DNA of 64,000 nt from JAJEBT01 sp965221485 (GTDB taxonomy: Bacteria > Pseudomonadota > Alphaproteobacteria > MPNO01 > UBA830). The stretch covers positions 2,356,001-2,420,000 of the forward strand of contig OZ244893.1 in NCBI GenBank assembly GCA_965221485.1, written 5' to 3'. Below the pieces are notes generated by a model. The model saw nothing but the letters and a program-made list of their open reading frames with translations, was not told the DNA's origin and did no database searches. Shown one piece after another: positions 52,374 to 60,350 of the stretch. The position numbers and the translations under genes were made by a program. Every line of letters begins with the position of its first letter. The first letter of the stretch is position 1.

Positions 52374-53390
52374 CTACTGGATGTTCCGCGCGGCTTCGTT
52401 GGCCTTCATCGCTGCTTCGGTCCACAAACCCTGCGCCTTGTAGAACTCCACGGCTGCCGGATGATAGGGTGACATCGGGATCAGGGTGACCGCTTTCTCC
52501 CGGGCAAATCCCGCAAAGATTGGACTCGCTTTCACAAACGCATCTGTGCCCTTCCAGATTGCTTCGACAACCTTGCGCGCCGTTGCACTATCCAGATCCT
52601 TGTTGGCAACGAGATAGGTGTCGTAAGTGATAAGATTGACGGGCTCGAAAATGCTCAGTGGCGGTATGGGTTTCGGAAAATGCACCAGCTGGAGGCCCGG
52701 AAACATGAGTTCCCGCATCCTGGCCACCAATGCAGGCTCGTTCTCGAATGACAGAAACCTGACCGGACTCTTGGCATGGATCTCCCGGACTGCGGGCATT
52801 CCCAGTGCCGCCCAGCTTGAATCCGCTCGACCGGCCCCGAAACTCTTGACCCCGTCGACGACGCCTGTCACCGGCACCTTGACAACATCGTCCCATGTCA
52901 GACCACCATTAGACAATCCCGCCGCAATGGAATATGGCAGGGTCGAGTGTCCTCCGAAGTCCGACGTCAGCTTCTTTCCCTTCAAATCCGCAACTTTCGC
53001 AACGGGAGAGTCCTTGCGGACGAGGAGGCCCAGACGAAGGACATTCGGACCGGCACGGAGAATTCGCATATTTTTGCGAATTTTTTTGGCCTTGTTTTTT
53101 CCGGTCACCTCAACATACACGGTGCTGGCAGTCAGTACCGACAGCTTGATTTCACCGCGGTTCAGCGCGTCCATGTAAGCATCTGGTCCGGCGAAGGGCC
53201 GGACCACAAACCGCATCTCGGAGTGATCAGTCATGACCTTGGCCATGGCCGTCCCAACCCGGTTCATCAGGCTGCCCTGGCGGTCGGTCGCAACGACCAT
53301 GGTCTGAGCAGCCGCGATGCCCGCCGTCAGGGTAGCGAAAGACACACCTGCCACTGTGCATGCAATGGCCTTGAAACCTTGATAGCTCAT
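52374..53390 (-). CDS. TAXI-family TRAP transporter solute-binding protein
   Basis: A 338-residue periplasmic receptor. A signal peptide of about 28 residues ends Ala-Gly-Ile-Ala-Ala-Ala-Gln. The mature part has Ala-Thr-Asp-Arg-Gln-Gly-Ser, Gly-Lys-Lys-Leu-Thr-Ser-Asp-Phe-Gly-Gly-His, and a C-terminal His-Pro-Ala-Ala-Val-Glu-Phe-Tyr-Lys as in TAXI proteins. GGGAGG is 5 bases before the ATG at 53390; an upstream in-frame extension of 31 codons is not receptor-like. It has no adjoining permease. The unpaired TRAP permease at 43803 is the likeliest partner in this window. Confidence 0.9.
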   Translation of the reverse strand: MSYQGFKAIACTVAGVSFATLTAGIAAAQTMVVATDRQGSLMNRVGTAMAKVMTDHSEMRFVVRPFAGPDAYMDALNRGEIKLSVLTASTVYVEVTGKNKAKKIRKNMRILRAGPNVLRLGLLVRKDSPVAKVADLKGKKLTSDFGGHSTLPYSIAAGLSNGGLTWDDVVKVPVTGVVDGVKSFGAGRADSSWAALGMPAVREIHAKSPVRFLSFENEPALVARMRELMFPGLQLVHFPKPIPPLSIFEPVNLITYDTYLVANKDLDSATARKVVEAIWKGTDAFVKASPIFAGFAREKAVTLIPMSPYHPAAVEFYKAQGLWTEAAMKANEAARNIQ

Positions 53391-53993
53391 AAGTCCTCCC
53401 AGGATCTTGACAGACCTTGTCTGCTTGCGGCGATCAGACATCACCGTAACGCAGCTTTCGGTTGCATTTTTAAAAACCGGCAAACCCGGATTGAAGGCTG
53501 CGAACCGCAGGGCCGGACAACCTTCCCTTCCACTATAGCTTAATCGGACACCGGCAACACTCCTTCAGGCACATTGGCAGAACGGAATCCATCAGGCGGC
53601 CCCAAAAACGCTTCCAGGTTCTTTCGACCGACACATCTCCCAACCAACGTCTCGCCAGGGCTCTCCGGCTGGCCGACGGCCGCAGGCATTTTGCCGAGAA
53701 CGAAGAAATGGCGAAGGGGGTGCCAAAGCCATGCTCCCGTTCGGTCGCAGCGCCATGGACAAGACATGCATATCGCAGGAGTTTGTTCTGGAGGCTGTAT
53801 CCGATTGCTGTATGGGGACGATCCCACCATGGTCTGACCCGCTACCCCGCATATCTCCTGCAGGGTTGCCGCGCCTCTGACCAGATATGCCCACTGTCCG
53901 AAGCATCCCATTGCCGCTCGCGCTTTCTGCGGCTCGCAAGTCTCGGGTTAAGAAACTAAAATGCCATGGATGATCCCGTTCCGGATGTAATGG
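53391..53993. other. divergent intergenic region
   Basis: Gene-free space between the leftward TAXI receptor and the rightward TauD-type gene. A ten-codon frame (53961-53990) ends just before the dioxygenase ATG; it could be a translated leader but has no clear ribosome binding site. Confidence 0.4.
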
Positions 53994-54881
53994 ATGCCCG
54001 TCTCTTTTCATCCCCTGAAGCCCGGCTTTGCAGCCAAAATCGAAGGTATTGACCTCCACGACTCTCTTGAAGATTCGCAAGTCGCCGCTGTCAGCGCCAT
54101 GCTCGCCGTTTATCCGGTCTGTGTGGTCCACCACGAAACACCGCTCTCCGACGATGAACACATCACCTTCAGCCAACGTTTGGGCCCGATTGAAGCGGCG
54201 TCGATCCTGACTGTATCCGCCCAGGGCCGAAACCGCCGTCCCCGGTCTGAAATCATCGATCAAGGTAATCTGGACCAGGATGGCGTTATCCTGCCCGAAG
54301 GAGATCGCCGTCTCGCCTTCAAACGCGCAAACCGGCTGTGGCATACTGATATGTCGTTTCATCCGAACCGGGCCACCTACTCCCTTCTTTCGGCGCATGT
54401 TCTGCCTCCTGATGGTGGCCCACCGACAGAATTTACGGACATGCGTGCCGCCTATGACGCCCTGAGCGAAAGCATGAAGCATCGCATATCGGATCTGTCA
54501 GCCGAACACTCATACTGGTATTCCCGAGTCTCGGGCGGCGGCCCCGAACCGACAGAAGAGGAACTGGCGTCGCGCCCTCCTGCCCGTCATCCACTCGTTC
54601 ATGTCCGGCATGGCCGCAAGGCACTTTATCTGGCCTCCCACGCATCCCGCATTGTCGGCTGGCCCGAGGACGAAGGCCTGGCGCTGATCCGTGAGCTGAT
54701 GGCCCTTGCGACCCGGGAAGAATTCACCTACGCCCATTACTGGAACACCGGAGACATCCTGATTTGGGACAATCTCGCTACCATGCATCGTGCTCGTCCA
54801 TTTGAAGACCAGACATTCGTGCGGGATGTGCGCCGCACAACCTGCCGTGAAGCGAGACCCGATGCCGTGCAGGCAACATGA
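53994..54881 (+). CDS. TauD/TfdA family 2-oxoglutarate dioxygenase
   Basis: A 295-residue Fe(II)/2-oxoglutarate oxygenase. Iron ligands are His117 and Asp119 in Leu-Trp-His-Thr-Asp-Met-Ser-Phe and His265 in Thr-Met-His-Arg-Ala; the 2-oxoglutarate-binding Arg is in Val-Arg-Asp-Val-Arg-Arg-Thr-Thr. Family members hydroxylate sulfonates (taurine), phenoxyacetates (2,4-D) or similar acids and release the leaving group. Substrate is open. The SDR gene follows after 113 bases in the same direction. The ribosome binding site is poor. Confidence 0.93.
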   Translation: MPVSFHPLKPGFAAKIEGIDLHDSLEDSQVAAVSAMLAVYPVCVVHHETPLSDDEHITFSQRLGPIEAASILTVSAQGRNRRPRSEIIDQGNLDQDGVILPEGDRRLAFKRANRLWHTDMSFHPNRATYSLLSAHVLPPDGGPPTEFTDMRAAYDALSESMKHRISDLSAEHSYWYSRVSGGGPEPTEEELASRPPARHPLVHVRHGRKALYLASHASRIVGWPEDEGLALIRELMALATREEFTYAHYWNTGDILIWDNLATMHRARPFEDQTFVRDVRRTTCREARPDAVQAT

Positions 54882-54994
54882 TTCCGAGCCATGCGCGCCC
54901 TGGCCCACCGGGACGCAGGATGTCACGGCAGTACCTTGTATCCTTTGGAATTCCGCGATCCTGATCCGGCATGCAATATTGAGAGGAAGTGATC

Positions 54995-55765
54995 ATGTCA
55001 GAAAACCGTTTTGATGTTGCCGGCAAGGTGGTGATCATCACTGGTGCGGGCCAGGGAATTGGCCGTGAATATGCCCTCGCCTTTGCCGAGGCTGGCGCAA
55101 TCCCGGTGCTTGCCGAAATTGACGGGCAAACCCTGGAAACTGTGGCAGAAGAAATCCGCGGCCGCGGAGGGTTGCCGCTCGCTGTCGAGACCGATGTGGG
55201 GTCGCCCGAGTCGGTTCGTGCGATGGTTGCGCAAACTCTTGAAGCCCACGGGCGGATTGACGTTCTGATCAACAATGCGGCGATATTCGCAACGATTCCA
55301 CAATGCAGTTTCGACGAAATTCCTTATGAAGACTGGAAGCGTGTCATTCACGTCAACGTCACAGGTTCCTGGCTCTGCTCCGCTGCTGTGGCCCCTGCGA
55401 TGCGCAAGGCGGGTCAAGGCAGGATCATCAACATCTCGTCAGGAACGGTGCCCCAGGGCTTGCCTGGATTCATGCATTACGTGTCATCGAAAGCCGCAAT
55501 CGTCGGCATGACGAGGTCCATGGCCAGGGAACTTGGCGATCACAATATCAACGTCAATGCAATCATGCCGGGTTACACCGAGACGGAAGTGGATCACGCC
55601 AGTATGGATAACGATCTGAGAGACTTTGTTGTCAGCAAGCGCATCCTGAAACGACGGGAAACTCCCGACGATCTGATCGGACTCGTACTGTTTCTGTCCT
55701 CTCCGGCGGGCTCCTTCATTACCGGACAATGCATCGCCTGCTGTGGCGGGGAGGTCATGCTTTAG
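54995..55765 (+). CDS. short-chain dehydrogenase/reductase
   Basis: A 256-residue classical SDR. Cofactor motif Gly-Ala-Gly-Gln-Gly-Ile-Gly at 17-23, Asn-Asn-Ala-Ala at 93-96, and catalytic Ser149 region (Asn-Ile-Ser-Ser-Gly) with Tyr162-x3-Lys166. An acidic residue after the second strand (Ala-Glu-Ile-Asp) favours NAD over NADP. GAGAGGA is 7 bases before the ATG at 54995; an ATG two codons earlier is less well placed. It is likely cotranscribed with the TauD-type gene and would oxidise or reduce its product. Confidence 0.94.
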   Translation: MSENRFDVAGKVVIITGAGQGIGREYALAFAEAGAIPVLAEIDGQTLETVAEEIRGRGGLPLAVETDVGSPESVRAMVAQTLEAHGRIDVLINNAAIFATIPQCSFDEIPYEDWKRVIHVNVTGSWLCSAAVAPAMRKAGQGRIINISSGTVPQGLPGFMHYVSSKAAIVGMTRSMARELGDHNINVNAIMPGYTETEVDHASMDNDLRDFVVSKRILKRRETPDDLIGLVLFLSSPAGSFITGQCIACCGGEVML

Positions 55766-55948
55766 GCCTTGATGGTACAAGCCGGAGTCTCGGAGCCAGC
55801 TCAAGGGCTGTCCCGGAGAGACCAGTCTCGCTGACAGGATGACTTTGCTTCCATCATTCCGGAAACAGGTTGCGATTACGGCAAGCCGGTATGTTCTCTG
55901 TTTGCATTTGTGACGGCTCAGAGTGAGACAAGGATTGCGTGTCTCTTC

Positions 55949-56001
55949 GTCATTCCGGGTCATGCCCGCTGCAAAGAGCCCGTCAAGCCTTCCGGAATGA
56001 C
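55949..56001. repeat. 10-bp inverted repeat at a convergent gene junction
   Basis: GTCATTCCGG (55949-55958) and CCGGAATGAC (55992-56001) are exact reverse complements around 33 bases, reaching into the last codons of the TRAP permease. The sequence resembles the TCATTCC...GGAATGA intergenic palindromes common in proteobacterial genomes. It may act as a bidirectional 3'-end structure. Confidence 0.5.
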
Positions 56002-57932
56002 AGGATCCCGGGAACAACTGCAACCGCCGCCAGAGCAAGCCCTGTCAGCGGGTACCACAGCCCGGGAGCGATCAGAAGAAGGCCTCCGGCAAACAACAAC
56101 AAGCGCTGAACAGGATTGATATCCGATAAGGCATAACCCCGGATCGCACCGGCAACCGCGGTCGCACCCACGACCGCGGTTACGATCGAGAGAAAAATAT
56201 CTTCCAGGCTGCCCCGCATCATCAGGCCCTCGTTGAGCACAAATGCAAACGGTATCAGAAAGGCGGAAATGCCCAGCTTGACCGCTTCCCATCCGGTCAC
56301 CCAGACCCGGCTCCCGGCAATGCCGGACGTTACAAAGACCGCGATGCAGGTGGGCGGTGTATAAAATGACGCGAGCCCCCAGTAAATCACGAACAGATGT
56401 GCCGCAATGTCAGGAACACCAAGCCTGATCAGGGCTGGCGCCATCAGCGTCGCGAGAGTGACATAAGCCGGCGTGGCGTCGAGCCCCATTCCTACGATCA
56501 GACTGACGATGCCGACAAAAAGCAGGGTGACGATCAGGTTCCCTCCCGCCAGATCAACGATAAATCGGGAGAACTTGATTCCGACTCCGGAGAGTTCAAG
56601 GGCGCCAATCATGATGCCGACGGCCGCGGTAATAGCAGCCACCGTAATCCAGCGGGTTACGCCATCCTCGCAGGCCGACATGATACGCGGAAGCGTCAAC
56701 CAGTGGCTGCGGTCACCCGACAGAAAACTTGTCGCAATAACGAAACCACAGCTGTAGATGGCAGCCATCCCCGGAGGAAGGGACTTGAACACGAGAAACC
56801 AGATCAATGCGGCGATCGGAATAAGGTAATACCATCCCCGCGTCAGTGTCGGGATGAGGGGAGGGAGGTCAGCTCGGGGAAGAGCAGCTATGCCCTGCTT
56901 GCGCGCCTGAAGGTGCACGGACGCAAAGACAATCAGAAAATAAAGACTTGCCGGAACGGCAGCCGCAATCACGATTTCCGTGTAGGTCGTCTCGATCCAT
57001 TCGGCCATCAGGAACGCGATGGCACCCATAACCGGAGGAAGAATGATGCCTCCGGTCGAGGCGACCGCTTCCACCGCGGCGGCAAAGGCCGGTGTGTATC
57101 CGATCGTCTTCATCATCGGAATGGTGAAGACACCTGTTGTCGCCGAATTGCCCGAAGGTGATCCCGAGATCGAACCGAACATCGCACTGGCGACGACCGC
57201 GGCCTTTGCCGGACCTCCCCGGGACCAACCCGTCAGGCCAAGCGCCACATCCATGAACCAGCGGCTGGCGCCTGCGCGCTCCATCAACGCTCCGAAAACC
57301 AGAAACGCTATGACAATATTGGCAGCAATCCCGAGCGGAATTCCGAATATCCCGGCCTCGCTGACATAGGAGGAGTAAAGAAGCCGATCAAGGGGATAGC
57401 CCCGTCCGTACAGCAGTCCCGGAAGATACTTCTGGAACAGTGTTATCAGCACGAAAAACAATATGATCAGCGGCAGCACCAGTCCAGTCGTTCGGCGCAC
57501 AGCTTCAAGAACGGGAACGGCCAGCATGGCAGCAAGCACAATGCCCGTATTATCAAGAAAACCGTACTCGCCGTAATCCAGGACAGCGTCATAATCGAGG
57601 ATCACGTATCCGGCACCGATCAGGCCGGAACTCAGCAACAGATAGTCATACCAGGGAATCCGCCGCCATCGGGACTCGGCTTTGGTGTCCTCTCCGTGTT
57701 TCTTCCCTCCGGCAGGCAAGAGGAAAAAGACCAGTATCATTGCACAGGAAATACTCACGGCCTTGTGAACCTGGCTGGGAAGAAACCAGCCCAGCCAGGT
57801 AGGACCCTGCGCAACCACCACGAAGTGGTAAAGAACAATCGCGAATGTCAGCCAGGTAAAGGCCTTGCGCGACACCGTCACATCAAAACCGGTGCATTGA
57901 GCAAAATGATCCGGAACCGTATCCGGGGTCAA
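55983..57932 (-). CDS. TRAP transporter fused permease (4TM/12TM)
   Basis: A 649-residue fused DctQM permease. The DctM part has Phe-Gly-Ser-Ile-Ser-Gly-Ser-Pro-Ser-Gly-Asn-Ser near 245 and Ser-Thr-Gly-Gly-Ile-Ile-Leu-Pro-Pro-Val-Met-Gly near 290, then Gly-Met-Gly-Leu-Asp-Ala-Thr-Pro. Its TAXI receptor gene ends 2 bases upstream, so receptor and permease form one coupled unit without the hairpin seen in the other importer. The start is a TTG with no visible ribosome binding site; GTG codons 18-20 residues in are alternatives. Confidence 0.93.
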   Translation of the reverse strand: MTPDTVPDHFAQCTGFDVTVSRKAFTWLTFAIVLYHFVVVAQGPTWLGWFLPSQVHKAVSISCAMILVFFLLPAGGKKHGEDTKAESRWRRIPWYDYLLLSSGLIGAGYVILDYDAVLDYGEYGFLDNTGIVLAAMLAVPVLEAVRRTTGLVLPLIILFFVLITLFQKYLPGLLYGRGYPLDRLLYSSYVSEAGIFGIPLGIAANIVIAFLVFGALMERAGASRWFMDVALGLTGWSRGGPAKAAVVASAMFGSISGSPSGNSATTGVFTIPMMKTIGYTPAFAAAVEAVASTGGIILPPVMGAIAFLMAEWIETTYTEIVIAAAVPASLYFLIVFASVHLQARKQGIAALPRADLPPLIPTLTRGWYYLIPIAALIWFLVFKSLPPGMAAIYSCGFVIATSFLSGDRSHWLTLPRIMSACEDGVTRWITVAAITAAVGIMIGALELSGVGIKFSRFIVDLAGGNLIVTLLFVGIVSLIVGMGLDATPAYVTLATLMAPALIRLGVPDIAAHLFVIYWGLASFYTPPTCIAVFVTSGIAGSRVWVTGWEAVKLGISAFLIPFAFVLNEGLMMRGSLEDIFLSIVTAVVGATAVAGAIRGYALSDINPVQRLLLFAGGLLLIAPGLWYPLTGLALAAVAVVPGILSFRKA

Positions 57933-57934
57933 TA

Positions 57935-58918
57935 TCAGCGGTTGGCGAGAAACCGCTTCTGGTTTGTTTCAAGCTCTTCGGTCCACAGACCCTTTTCCCT
58001 GAAGTACCGAATCACACCGTCATGAAACGGAAGAGGAACGTTCCGGAGGGCTCGATCGAGTGAATACTGTGTCGCGGTCTTGTGGTACGAGGCAAATTCC
58101 TCATTGTTCTCGAACAGTGCCTTCGCCACCCTGTAAACGGTGTCTTCCGAGACATCGGGACGGGTCAGCACATAGGTGTTCAGGGCAATCAGATGAACAT
58201 CTCTTGACTGGTTCCTGAACGAGCCAGCCTTGAGAGTCGTCCCCCACATCATCGGCGGGAGATCCTTCAGCATGGCGTCGCGGTCCGACTTCGGCAGATA
58301 GAGAAAATCGATCACACCGTCCTGCATGGGCTTGGCAACAGCGGCTGCCCGCGGGCTGAATGGCAGCAGACCGGCGTCAATGCTCCCGGCACGAAAAGCC
58401 TTGTAAACCTGTGGTGAGTTCGTCGTCGCTACCGTCTTGACGTCGGCCACGCCCGCGTGTTTCTGCATCACGTTCCAGATGAGTTCGATTTCCGGAAGAG
58501 CGCGCCTCTTTGCCACGATGGTACGCCCCTTGAGATCGCCAAGCGAGCGAATGCCCGCGTTCTTGCGGACAAGGATCCAGCGCAGGCTCGCATGCCCCTG
58601 CAAGAGCAAACGAACATCGACCGGTTTCTTGAAATTATGCGTGCCGTTAAATCCCGTAAAGGCAGCAAAGGAATTGGCAATTGCAAATTCAATCCGCTTG
58701 GCAGCAAGACCTCGAATATTGGCTGACGATCCTCCCACCGGTTCCGCGGTCGCATTGATTCCGGCGTGTTTGGTGATGACCTCGGAAGCGCCGATCGCAA
58801 GGGCGTAGAACACGCTGCCCACACTTGAGGTTCCGATCCGGACCGCATCCTGAGCGGACGCCGCCCCGGCAGCAAATACCGGCAATATGACACTGATCAG
58901 GCAAAGCAGCTTTTTCAT
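57935..58918 (-). CDS. TAXI-family TRAP transporter solute-binding protein
   Basis: A 327-residue periplasmic receptor. Signal peptide of 22 residues (Lys-Lys start, hydrophobic core, Ala-Ser-Ala-Gln end). The mature start Val-Arg-Ile-Gly-Thr-Ser-Ser-Val-Gly-Ser-Val-Phe-Tyr and Gly-Gly-Ser-Ser-Ala-Asn-Ile are TAXI hallmarks, as is the C-terminal His-Asp-Gly-Val-Ile-Arg-Tyr-Phe-Arg-Glu-Lys-Gly. It is the first gene of a two-gene import operon with the fused permease. No enzyme gene is attached, so nothing hints at its substrate. Confidence 0.93.
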   Translation of the reverse strand: MKKLLCLISVILPVFAAGAASAQDAVRIGTSSVGSVFYALAIGASEVITKHAGINATAEPVGGSSANIRGLAAKRIEFAIANSFAAFTGFNGTHNFKKPVDVRLLLQGHASLRWILVRKNAGIRSLGDLKGRTIVAKRRALPEIELIWNVMQKHAGVADVKTVATTNSPQVYKAFRAGSIDAGLLPFSPRAAAVAKPMQDGVIDFLYLPKSDRDAMLKDLPPMMWGTTLKAGSFRNQSRDVHLIALNTYVLTRPDVSEDTVYRVAKALFENNEEFASYHKTATQYSLDRALRNVPLPFHDGVIRYFREKGLWTEELETNQKRFLANR

Positions 58919-59634
58919 GAGTCGTCCCCAAAGTGATGATCACGACAAGGAATGATAGCCTGTCGATCAATCAACTGCCATGCCGCACTCGTAATCGCCC
59001 CGCGACCCGGGAAGCCGCGAAGGGACTCTCGGGACCGGGACCCGGAGGATCATCGGTCGGAGAGAGGGCTCCCGGCCCTTGTTGCGTGATGATTGGGTTC
59101 ATGCCTCGCACGATCATTGTCGTTCAGCTGCAGCCTCGTTGCCGTCCCACCTCGCCGGATCTGTTTGCGGAGCAAATCCTGTCCGGCGTTCACCAGCCCC
59201 GGGATGGAAGGGCGCGACTGCAAGATCAGGCTATTCAGGATCGATCGATGCAGTTGCAGATTTTGATGGCATCCAGGGCGACAATCAGGAAGCTGGGCAC
59301 CGTATGAACTCGCAATCCGGCAGGATTCGCTCTCAAGTCCACCTCGCAAGTCCACTGGGCACCCTGTCGCAAACGGCTTCTCCAAGGGGAAGAAGGCCGA
59401 TGTTCCTGCAGGTATATTTCAAATTTTGACCGCACGCGTTTATACTGCAGCGAAGTGGCCGGGTTTGCGGCGTTGTCGGATATGAGAACCGTGCCGGGAA
59501 CATGGCGTTGTCCCGGGTCTGTGATTTTTGAGATGACGTCCCGGAGGCGGGCTCGAGCCCTTGACGCGCGTGAATTTCCCGATATTGCAATATTGGGCCT
59601 TGGAAAACCGCCAATTCAACACAATCTGATAGGC
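58919..59634. other. gene-free stretch
   Basis: No supported gene on either strand; short motif-free frames only. The right end is the upstream region of the DUF1178 gene, whose frame stays open back to 59455 without family similarity. Confidence 0.45.
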
Positions 59635-60087
59635 ATGATCGTATTCAACCTCACCTGCAGCAATGACCACACATTCGAGGCCTGGTTCAAGGACAGCGAA
59701 TCCTTTGACCATCAGGTTGAGCAAGGGCTGGTTTCATGCCCCGTTTGCGGGGACTGCAACGTTCGAAAGGCCGTGTCCGCGCCTCGTCTTGGCGGCCTGA
59801 GCAAGAACAGCACCGTTCCGGACATGACCGAACCGTCTTCACCGGAGATGCCAAAGAATCCGCAACTTGCCGCTTACCTCTCGGCAATGCGTGAGATCAA
59901 GAGTTACGTCGAGAAAAACAGCGATTATGTCGGCGAAAAGTTTCCCGAGGAAGCACGGAAAATTCACTACGGGGAAACCGAGGCAAGGTCCATCCACGGA
60001 GAAGCATCATCCGAAGAAGCAGCCAGCCTCCGCGACGAAGGCATCGAATTTCACAGAATTCCCTGGCCGTCGAGACAGGACGCATGA
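59635..60087 (+). CDS. DUF1178 family protein
   Basis: A 150-residue protein with the DUF1178 N-terminus Met-Ile-Val-Phe-Asn-Leu-Thr-Cys-Ser-Asn-Asp-His-x-Phe-Glu-Ala-Trp-Phe, a zinc-ribbon-like set (Cys8, Cys35, Cys38, with Cys41), a Pro/Ser-rich linker and an acidic C-terminus. Function is unknown. In many alphaproteobacteria the gene sits directly after the Nit1-like hydrolase next to grxC; here it lies about 19 kb away, with the third catabolic block in between. The start is chosen from the family N-terminus; the ribosome binding site is weak. Confidence 0.88.
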   Translation: MIVFNLTCSNDHTFEAWFKDSESFDHQVEQGLVSCPVCGDCNVRKAVSAPRLGGLSKNSTVPDMTEPSSPEMPKNPQLAAYLSAMREIKSYVEKNSDYVGEKFPEEARKIHYGETEARSIHGEASSEEAASLRDEGIEFHRIPWPSRQDA

Positions 60088-60160
60088 CCGGGCATAGGCT
60101 CCCTGCCCCGGTGGTCCGGGCTTGCCCGCAAGATCTGCGAACCCGTTACAAAGGAGATCA

Positions 60161-60256
60161 ATGACCACCCGGGCAATCGGGCCCGAAGACGGCACCGGAT
60201 TTTGGCCGTCATCATGGGCCCGCCTGTCTTGCCCGGGAATGAGGCTCCAGGCGTAG
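60161..60256 (+). pseudogene. possible truncated start of a GNAT acetyltransferase gene
   Basis: An ATG at 60161 follows AAAGGAG at ideal spacing. Its first ~15 residues (Met-Thr-Thr-Arg-Ala-Ile-Gly-Pro-Glu-Asp-Gly-Thr-Gly-Phe-Trp-Pro) resemble the usual opening of GNAT acetyltransferases. After Trp-Pro the similarity stops at a TCATTCC-type palindrome-like sequence, and the frame ends at 60256. I infer a decayed gene; the match is short and could be chance. Confidence 0.25.
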
Positions 60257-60350
60257 CCGTTCAGGAGCCTTGTCCATCCCCCTCTTCGCGAGGAGCCAGC
60301 CGCCTCGCTGTTGTTTTAATCACTCCAGCGAAACGGCTCTTTGGCTTCGA

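Noticed and set aside
53592..54482. Leftward frame of 296 codons opposite the TauD-type gene
   Set aside because: It is the antisense shadow of a gene with an intact iron-binding triad.
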